Position numbers and translations under genes: made by a program. Source: Desulfobacteraceae bacterium (GTDB lineage Bacteria > Desulfobacterota > DSM-4660 > Desulfatiglandales > Desulfatiglandaceae). From it: 5,335 nucleotides of DNA. Positions within the stretch are counted from its first letter, which is position 1; every line of letters starts with the position of its first letter. This document shows, piece by piece, positions 1 to 3,724 of the stretch. Below the pieces are notes generated by a model. That model was not told the DNA's origin, did no database searches, and saw only the letters and a program-made list of their open reading frames with translations. The DNA lies in assembly GCA_011042035.1 (NCBI GenBank), contig DQZA01000073.1, positions 1 through 5,335 of the forward strand, read 5' to 3'.

Positions 1-62
1 ACCTTTAGTGCTGCTCGGAATATGGCTTCCTGCTTGGATTCCTTTTGGGTGCCTCGTGCCAT
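1..62 (-). CDS. TetR/AcrR-type transcriptional regulator, N-terminal fragment
   Basis: Only the first 20 codons are present; the gene reads leftward off the window edge. The reverse strand gives an ATG at 62-60 followed by MARGTQKESKQEAIFRAAL and K. A basic start followed by a helix of the form K-x-x-I-F-R-A-A-L is the usual opening of TetR/AcrR repressors, where it forms helix 1 before the helix-turn-helix. The HTH and the ligand-binding domain lie outside the window, so the ligand and targets cannot be named. There is no Shine-Dalgarno before the ATG, and the predicted -10 box lies only 8 bases upstream, so the message may be leaderless or nearly so. A palindrome inside its promoter suggests autorepression. 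The gene is divergent from the toxin-antitoxin operon. The family call rests on 20 residues plus the nearby operator-like palindrome. Confidence 0.6.
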   Translation of the reverse strand, partial: MARGTQKESKQEAIFRAALK

Positions 63-70
63 GATGATTC

Positions 71-99
71 TTATTACGATAGATTGATTGATATGTCAA
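71..99 (-). promoter_or_regulatory. Predicted sigma-70 promoter of the TetR-type gene
   Basis: On the reverse strand a perfect TTGACA (99-94) is followed by a 17-base spacer and TAATAA (76-71), a moderate -10 match. The start of transcription would fall about at the ATG (62), consistent with a leaderless or very short-leader mRNA. The -35 and part of the spacer lie inside the palindrome at 84-103. Confidence 0.5.
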
Positions 100-103
100 T
101 CAA
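84..103. promoter_or_regulatory. Palindromic operator candidate (TetR-type)
   Basis: TTGATTGA (84-91) and TCAATCAA (96-103) are exact reverse complements separated by TATG, giving a perfect 8+8 bp inverted repeat over 20 bp. This size and symmetry suit a TetR-family dimer. The site overlaps the -35 box and spacer of the leftward promoter, so binding would block the regulator's own transcription. It ends 40 bases before the -35 of the rightward toxin-antitoxin promoter, so control of that operon is possible but less direct. Identity of the binding protein is inferred from position. Confidence 0.6.
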
Positions 104-143
104 AAAACTCAATATTATCGATCTTGGATCAGAACTTTTCAAA

Positions 144-172
144 TTGACAAATGATAGCAAGGAATATAAACT
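144..172 (+). promoter_or_regulatory. Predicted sigma-70 promoter of the toxin-antitoxin operon
   Basis: A perfect TTGACA (144-149) precedes an A/T-rich -10 region. TAAACT (167-172) gives a 17-base spacer; TATAAA (165-170) is a better -10 match but leaves only 15 bases. Either places the transcript start around 177-180, about 25-30 bases before the antitoxin ATG at 206. Confidence 0.5.
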
Positions 173-188
173 AAACCTAGTAAACTAA
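167..188 (+). promoter_or_regulatory. Direct-repeat operator candidate of the toxin-antitoxin operon
   Basis: The 8-mer TAAACTAA occurs at 167-174 and again at 181-188, separated by 6 bases. The first copy overlaps the -10 box and the second lies just downstream of the predicted start. Small inverted repeats overlap them: ACTA-AACC-TAGT (170-181) and AACT-A-AGTT (183-191). Antitoxins of this family usually repress their own operon by binding such sites, with the toxin as co-repressor. Which repeat is the real operator is not decided by the sequence. Confidence 0.4.
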
Positions 189-205
189 GTTCATAGAGGT
201 GTGCC

Positions 206-457
206 ATGGAAACCATCAATATTCACGAAGCCAAGACTCATCTGTCCCGGCTCGTGGAACAGGCAGCAAAAGGTAAGGCATTCATCATTGCAAAGGCAGG
301 AAAACCTATGGTGAAGGTTGTGCCCTTATCTGAAGAAGAGCAGAGCATAGACACGAAACTGGGGTTCATGGCAGGTGAAATTTCAGTCCCCGAAGATTTT
401 GATACCATGGGGACAACTGAAATTGAATGCCTTTTCCACGAGGGCGAAGATTCATGA
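206..457 (+). CDS. Type II antitoxin, Phd/YefM family
   Basis: An 83-residue protein that should neutralise the PIN-domain toxin encoded immediately downstream and repress the shared promoter. The N-terminal DNA-binding part (about 1-42) reads METINIHEAKTHLSRLVEQA, then a basic strand KGKAFIIAKAGKPMVKVVPL, the standard Phd/YefM fold opening (I/V-H-E-A-K-x-x-L-S-x-L). The acidic C-terminal tail (about 51-80) contains KLGFMAG, VPEDFD and TEIECLF, a pattern typical of antitoxins paired with PIN toxins, where it wraps around the toxin active site. GAGGTG (196-201) lies 4 bases before the ATG and supports this start. The stop overlaps the toxin start in ATGA at 454-457, so the toxin is probably made by translational coupling. 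The length is normal and nothing is broken. I left the symbol blank because such genes are called phd, yefM or vapB inconsistently. Confidence 0.9.
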   Translation: METINIHEAKTHLSRLVEQAAKGKAFIIAKAGKPMVKVVPLSEEEQSIDTKLGFMAGEISVPEDFDTMGTTEIECLFHEGEDS

Positions 458-843
458 AACTGCTGCTGGACACTCATATCCTATTATGGGCTGCAGGGGA
501 ACCAGAGAGGCTTTCAAAACGAGCACACACTCTTTTGAGTTCGCCTGAAAACACCCTTTTTTTCAGTGCGGCCAGTTTTTGGGAGATTGTCATAAAACTG
601 GGCCTAGGGCGGAGAGATTTCAGGGTTGACCCATACCGGCTGAGAAAGGAGTTGGTTGCCCACGGCTATGTAGAGCTTCCTGTAATGGCTGAGCATGTGT
701 TAGGGCTTCAATCTTTGCCTCCGATCCATAAGGGCCCTTTTGATCGGATACTTTTGGCCCAGGCCCGTTCAGAAGGATTATTGCTTGTGACAGCAGACGC
801 AGCAGTGGCTGAATATGGAGAGCCTACTATTTTTGTGCGCTGA
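454..843 (+). CDS. vapC: PIN-domain ribonuclease toxin, VapC type
   Basis: A 129-residue PIN-domain protein, the predicted toxin of the pair. Known PIN toxins are Mg2+-dependent endoribonucleases cutting tRNA, rRNA or mRNA; the target here is unknown. The acidic metal-binding residues expected in the family are all visible: D6 in LLLDTHILLW, E44 in SAASFWEIVIKLGLG, D97 in PFDRILLAQA and D115 in LVTADAAVAEYG. The spacing and the LPPIHKGPFDR stretch match the Phd-partnered PIN subgroup common in cyanobacteria, Desulfobacterota and other phyla. The start at 454 (MKLLLDTH) is preferred over an in-frame ATG at 427, because it gives the canonical N-terminus and the ATGA overlap with the antitoxin. 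The toxin has no Shine-Dalgarno of its own that I can see, fitting coupled translation. It looks intact and active. The vapC symbol is by family, not by proven orthology. Confidence 0.9.
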   Translation: MKLLLDTHILLWAAGEPERLSKRAHTLLSSPENTLFFSAASFWEIVIKLGLGRRDFRVDPYRLRKELVAHGYVELPVMAEHVLGLQSLPPIHKGPFDRILLAQARSEGLLLVTADAAVAEYGEPTIFVR

Positions 844-1114
844 TATGAGCTCAGATTAGGCGTGAATGCTGACCAACTTGCTCTAGGATGATATGTGAGA
901 GGGGTGAAAAAATACCACTGAAAGGCTTGCCTTAAACTGCAGGGGGCAAAGACCCAGGGCTCAAGAGGTTTTTCAAAACCAAAAATGATTTGATATTCTT
1001 GTGCGGTTGTGGTATGGACGCGAATGCACAGTTTCAGGTGATTTACCAAAAAATTAGGTGCCTTGTCATTATTGTGGCATGGGTGCAAATCTTTTAAGAA
1101 AGGAGAAGTCCAAG
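844..1114. other. Intergenic region between toxin and folD
   Basis: These 271 bases hold no credible gene: + strand reading frames here are under about 20 codons and lack Shine-Dalgarno sequences. A weak promoter candidate for folD is TTGATA (990-995), a 17-base spacer, then TATGGA (1013-1018), which matches only half of the -10 consensus. A weak stem TTGCC/GGCAA (927-931, 945-949) and a tight A/T hairpin GGTTTT-TC-AAAACC (967-980) lie downstream of the toxin gene, but neither is followed by a T-run, so I do not call a terminator. Confidence 0.5.
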
Positions 1115-2023
1115 ATGACAGCAAAACTGATCAAGGGAACAGAGATTCGCGAAGAGATCTTGGCGGAGATTCGCGAAGAGGTGGAAAAGATCAAGGCTGA
1201 ACACGGGGTCGTGCCCGGGCTGGTGACCATTTTGGTGGGGGAGAATCCTGCTTCGGTTTCTTATGTCACAGCAAAAATCAGGACGGCCAAGAGCCTGGGA
1301 TTCAAAGAGGTTCAAGACAACCAACCTGAGGATATTACAGAGGAGCAATTATTGGCTCTCATTGACAAGTACAACAAGGATGATTCCATCCATGGGATCC
1401 TGGTCCAATTGCCCCTTCCTAAGCACATTGATGAGAAGAAGGTGCTTAATGCCATTGACCCGGACAAGGACGTGGATGGGTTTCATCCGGTTAACGTTGG
1501 TAGGCTCATGATAGGCGGCTCTGAGGTGAAATTCCCGCCATGTACCCCTGCCGGTATCCAGGAGATGATTGTGAGAGCAGGAGTGGAGACGGAAGGAGCA
1601 GAAGTGGTAGTGGTTGGTCGCTCCAATATAGTGGGCAAGCCCATAGCTGTTATGATGATGCAGAAGGGCCCTGGCGCCAATGCCACAGTAACGGTGGTGC
1701 ATACCCGGACAAAGGATCTGGCGGCCCACTGCAAGAGGGCAGATATTCTCATCGTTGCTGCAGGTGTGCCTGGATTGGTCAAACCGGAATGGATCAAACC
1801 AGGGGCATGCGTCATTGACGTAGGGGTCAACCGCGTAGGTGAAAAGATAAGTGAGAAGACGGGAAAGAAGGTGGCGATACTCAAGGGGGATGTTGACTTT
1901 GATGCAGCCAAAGAGATTGCGGGATGGATCACACCGGTGCCAGGTGGCGTGGGCCCCATGACCATTACCATGCTCATGAAAAATACCCTCAATTCCCTCA
2001 AATTTCACCTGGGGATTGCCTAA
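1115..2023 (+). CDS. folD: Bifunctional methylenetetrahydrofolate dehydrogenase / methenyltetrahydrofolate cyclohydrolase
   Basis: Cytosolic FolD interconverts 5,10-methylene-, 5,10-methenyl- and 10-formyl-tetrahydrofolate with NADP(H), feeding purine synthesis and formyl-Met-tRNA. The 302-residue protein is slightly longer than the usual 280-300. Active-site residues sit at the same numbers as in E. coli FolD: Y50 and catalytic K54 (SYVTAK), Q98 (VQLPLPKH) and D121 (DVDGFHPVN). The substrate domain continues to PPCTPAG (141-147). The Rossmann domain has GRSNIVGKP (168-176), followed by an MMMQKGPGANATVTVVHTR stretch a few residues longer than in E. coli, and the signature GWITPVPGGVGPMT near the C-terminus. 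In anaerobes the enzyme may also serve the methyl branch of the Wood-Ljungdahl pathway, but nothing here tests that. AAAGGAG (1099-1105) lies 9 bases before the ATG, which rules in this start over in-frame ATGs at 1058 and 1079. A terminator follows directly. Confidence 0.97.
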   Translation: MTAKLIKGTEIREEILAEIREEVEKIKAEHGVVPGLVTILVGENPASVSYVTAKIRTAKSLGFKEVQDNQPEDITEEQLLALIDKYNKDDSIHGILVQLPLPKHIDEKKVLNAIDPDKDVDGFHPVNVGRLMIGGSEVKFPPCTPAGIQEMIVRAGVETEGAEVVVVGRSNIVGKPIAVMMMQKGPGANATVTVVHTRTKDLAAHCKRADILIVAAGVPGLVKPEWIKPGACVIDVGVNRVGEKISEKTGKKVAILKGDVDFDAAKEIAGWITPVPGGVGPMTITMLMKNTLNSLKFHLGIA

Positions 2024-2049
2024 GGCCACAAGCTGAGGAATTAAATAGG

Positions 2050-2098
2050 GCCCCGGTCTGGCAACTGAGCTCGTGCTAGTGGCCACCGGGGCTTTTCT
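2050..2098 (+). terminator. Rho-independent terminator of folD
   Basis: GCCCCGGT (2050-2057) pairs perfectly with ACCGGGGC (2085-2092). A second inner stem, CTGGC (2058-2062) with GCTAG (2075-2079, one G-U), can stack inside it, leaving a few unpaired bases on the 3' side. TTTTCT follows at 2093-2098. The T-run is short, but the GC-rich stem 27 bases after the folD stop is convincing. Confidence 0.8.
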
Positions 2099-2153
2099 AT
2101 GGGGTAAGGGCCAGGTCCAGGGTGGATGATAGCTATGGGTTTGAAGGTTATTT

Positions 2154-2182
2154 TTGTAGCATGCAGAAAAAATCTATATAAT
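2154..2182 (+). promoter_or_regulatory. Predicted sigma-70 promoter of purA
   Basis: A perfect TATAAT (2177-2182) lies in an A/T-rich island between GC-richer flanks. With a 17-base spacer the -35 would be TTGTAG (2154-2159), matching only the TTG. Transcription would begin near 2189, giving a 5' leader of about 65 bases that contains the 7-bp repeat array. I see no riboswitch-like fold in it. Confidence 0.5.
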
Positions 2183-2191
2183 AATAGGAAC

Positions 2192-2233
2192 GGGACAAGG
2201 CTAAGGGCTCAAGGCTCAGGGCGAAATGCGAAA
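2192..2233 (+). repeat. Degenerate 7-bp tandem repeat in the purA leader
   Basis: Six consecutive 7-base units can be read: GGGACAA, GGCTAAG, GGCTCAA, GGCTCAG, GGCGAAA, TGCGAAA. The shared pattern is roughly GGCnnAn. The array lies in the transcribed leader and ends 20 bases before the purA ATG. A second array with the same period follows the purA stop codon. No function is known to me. Confidence 0.6.
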
Positions 2234-2253
2234 CTCAAGGATCGGAGTGAAAA

Positions 2254-3549
2254 ATGGAAAACATGGTTGTGGTTGGGACACAATGGGGTGATGAGGGCAA
2301 GGGGAAGGTTGTGGACCTTCTCACGGCGGGCGCAGACATGGTTGTCCGTTACCAGGGTGGAAACAACGCGGGCCATACGTTGGTTGTGGGGGGAAGGAAA
2401 TTCATTTTTCATCTCATTCCCTCCGGTATTTTGTATGAGGATAAGATTTGCCTTATCGGAAACGGCCTCGTAGTTGATCCAGAAGTATTGCTGCAGGAAA
2501 TAGGAAGATTGCAGGATTCGGGCGTATCGGTGGGTCCGGAACGCCTTGTTCTCAGTGAGAAGGCCCATTTGATCATGCCTTACCATAAGGCCATTGATGC
2601 GGCGAGAGAGGCAGCCAAGGGCAAGGTGAAAATAGGTACTACGGGAAGAGGCATCGGGCCGTGCTATGAGGACAAGGCGGCCAGGATAGGTGTAAGGGCA
2701 ATAGATTTGACAGAACCAGAGGTGCTTGAAGAAAAGATTCGTTCAAATCTGAGGGAAAAGAATTTTTATCTGGAGAAATTCTTGGGCGCCGAACCGTTGG
2801 ATCCCCAAGAGATAGTGGACAGGTACCTTGAGATGGGGGAGAGGCTGGTGCCCTATATTGGAGACGTGTCCTCTATGCTATATGACGCTGCAAGGCAGGG
2901 GAAGACCATCCTATTTGAGGGGGCCCAGGGTACGCACCTGGATGTAGACCACGGGACCTATCCTTTTGTGACTTCCTCGAACCCGGTGGCAGGAACCATT
3001 TGCTCTGGAGCGGGAATAGGGCCCAATATTCTGAGACATATAATAGGGATCGTTAAGGCCTACACCACTAGGGTGGGAGCAGGGCCATTTGTTACAGAGC
3101 TTGAGGATGAGACAGGAGATTATATTCAGGAAAGGGGCGCCGAGTTTGGTTCGACCACCGGTAGACGCAGGAGATGCGGGTGGTTGGATCTGGTGGTTGT
3201 AAAGGATTCAGTGCGAATAAATGGGCTCACTGCCCTTGCCATAACCAAACTGGATGTTTTGACAGGGCTGGAGAAGGTCAAGATCTGCGCGGAGTACGAG
3301 CTGGATGGCAAGTGCGTGCAGGTGAGACCCGCAAGTCTCAATGCCATGGCGAGGTGCAAGCCTGTTTATAAAGAAATGCCGGGGTGGGAAGAAGATATTT
3401 CAGGGGCAAGGCGGCTTAGCGAGTTGCCTGCTGAGGCGAGGGCTTATCTCAAGGAGATTGAAGAGATTACGGGTGTGCCCATATCGCTTGTTTCTGTGGG
3501 GCCAGGGCGTGAGGAGACCATAGTCATAGATGAGTTACTGGTGTCGTAG
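2254..3549 (+). CDS. purA: Adenylosuccinate synthetase
   Basis: Cytosolic homodimeric enzyme that joins IMP and aspartate using GTP to give adenylosuccinate, the first committed step to AMP. The 431 residues match the family length. In order: GTQWGDEGKGK (8-18) with catalytic base D13; GGNNAGHT (35-42) with catalytic acid H41; TTGRGIGP (129-136, IMP loop); R144 in AARIG; the FEGAQGTHLDVDHGTYPFV switch-type loop; a TTRVGAGPFVTEL loop; GSTTGRRRRCGW (299-310); the guanine-specific TKLD (331-334); and SVGPGR (414-419) near the end. All key residues are present, so the enzyme should be active. The GGAGTGA Shine-Dalgarno (2244-2250) lies 3 bases before the ATG. The folD terminator upstream and a TATAAT box make it its own transcription unit. 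No PurR-type operator was recognised. A 7-bp repeat array sits on each side of the gene. Confidence 0.98.
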   Translation: MENMVVVGTQWGDEGKGKVVDLLTAGADMVVRYQGGNNAGHTLVVGGRKFIFHLIPSGILYEDKICLIGNGLVVDPEVLLQEIGRLQDSGVSVGPERLVLSEKAHLIMPYHKAIDAAREAAKGKVKIGTTGRGIGPCYEDKAARIGVRAIDLTEPEVLEEKIRSNLREKNFYLEKFLGAEPLDPQEIVDRYLEMGERLVPYIGDVSSMLYDAARQGKTILFEGAQGTHLDVDHGTYPFVTSSNPVAGTICSGAGIGPNILRHIIGIVKAYTTRVGAGPFVTELEDETGDYIQERGAEFGSTTGRRRRCGWLDLVVVKDSVRINGLTALAITKLDVLTGLEKVKICAEYELDGKCVQVRPASLNAMARCKPVYKEMPGWEEDISGARRLSELPAEARAYLKEIEEITGVPISLVSVGPGREETIVIDELLVS

Positions 3550-3590
3550 GGGTTAGGCGTCAGGCAATAGGCGTTAGGCATCAGGAATAT
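3549..3590 (+). repeat. Degenerate 7-bp tandem repeat directly after purA
   Basis: Starting at the last base of the purA stop codon, six 7-base units can be read: GGGGTTA, GGCGTCA, GGCAATA, GGCGTTA, GGCATCA, GGAATAT. The pattern is GGCnnnA. Because of the period, GTTAGGCGTCAGG (3552-3564) recurs 21 bases later as GTTAGGCATCAGG (3573-3585) with one change. The period matches the array in the purA leader, though the unit sequence differs in its second half. Confidence 0.65.
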
Positions 3591-3594
3591 GCTA

Positions 3595-3709
3595 ACCACA
3601 GAGGCGCAGAGTGCACCGAGAGGGCCTCATTTTCTGCAATCGGGGGATACAGATTGGAGAGAAATCCTCAAAAATACGGTAGCCTCTGTGATCTCTGAGG
3701 CTCTGTGGT
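3595..3709. repeat. CACAGAG-type inverted-repeat element (REP/MITE-like)
   Basis: The ends are perfect 9-bp inverted repeats, ACCACAGAG (3595-3603) and CTCTGTGGT (3701-3709). Each arm contains three imperfect 8-9 bp units: left ACCACAGAG, GCGCAGAG, TGCACCGAG; right (reverse strand) ACCACAGAG, CCTCAGAG, ATCACAGAG. Pairing the arms over 26 positions gives 21 matches. About 63 bases of apparently non-coding sequence lie between. The right arm alone can also fold, AGCCTC (3681-3686) with GAGGCT (3697-3702). From memory, similar ACCACAGAG...CTCTGTGGT sequences are scattered in intergenic regions of Desulfobacterota, Planctomycetes and other genomes. No transposase is encoded here, so the element would be non-autonomous or purely structural. 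It may act as a transcript-end hairpin for purA, since no other terminator is visible. Confidence 0.65.
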
Positions 3710-3724
3710 GAATAGACAAAGAAT

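Noticed and set aside
427..453. N-terminal extension of the toxin from ATG 427
   Set aside because: It would add MPFPRGRRF ahead of the canonical MKLLLDTH start, would overlap the antitoxin gene by 31 bases, and would lose the usual ATGA junction.
1072..1092. Sigma-54-like TGGCAT...TGCAAA upstream of folD
   Set aside because: The GG and GC elements are 7 bases apart, not the 10 needed for a -24/-12 promoter.
1058..1114. N-terminal extension of folD from ATGs at 1058 or 1079
   Set aside because: The extension reads MPCHYCGMGANLLRKEK and is unlike any FolD; the AAAGGAG at 1099-1105 and correct active-site numbering fit the start at 1115.
708..1124. Minus-strand open frame of 138 codons across the toxin 3' end and the toxin-folD gap
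   Set aside because: The translation is rich in Ser, Pro, Trp and His with no recognisable motif, no Shine-Dalgarno, and it overlaps both the toxin and the folD start; it is antisense chance.
1349..2086. Long minus-strand open frames opposite folD (1349-2086 and 1483-2001)
   Set aside because: They are antisense shadows of a strongly conserved gene, one even crossing the folD terminator; their sequences show no family features.
2192..2233. CRISPR-like or riboswitch reading of the purA leader repeats
   Set aside because: Units are 7 bases with no spacers, and the roughly 65-base leader shows no conserved riboswitch core or alternative terminator.
2126..2473. Plus-strand open frame of 115 codons overlapping the purA start
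   Set aside because: It runs through the purA promoter and 7-bp repeat and then out of frame into purA; no ribosome-binding site or motif supports it.
3617..3636. GAGGGCCTC plus TTTT inside the repeat element as a purA terminator
   Set aside because: The stem is only 3-4 bp, too short for a rho-independent terminator; the long inverted repeat is the more likely end structure.
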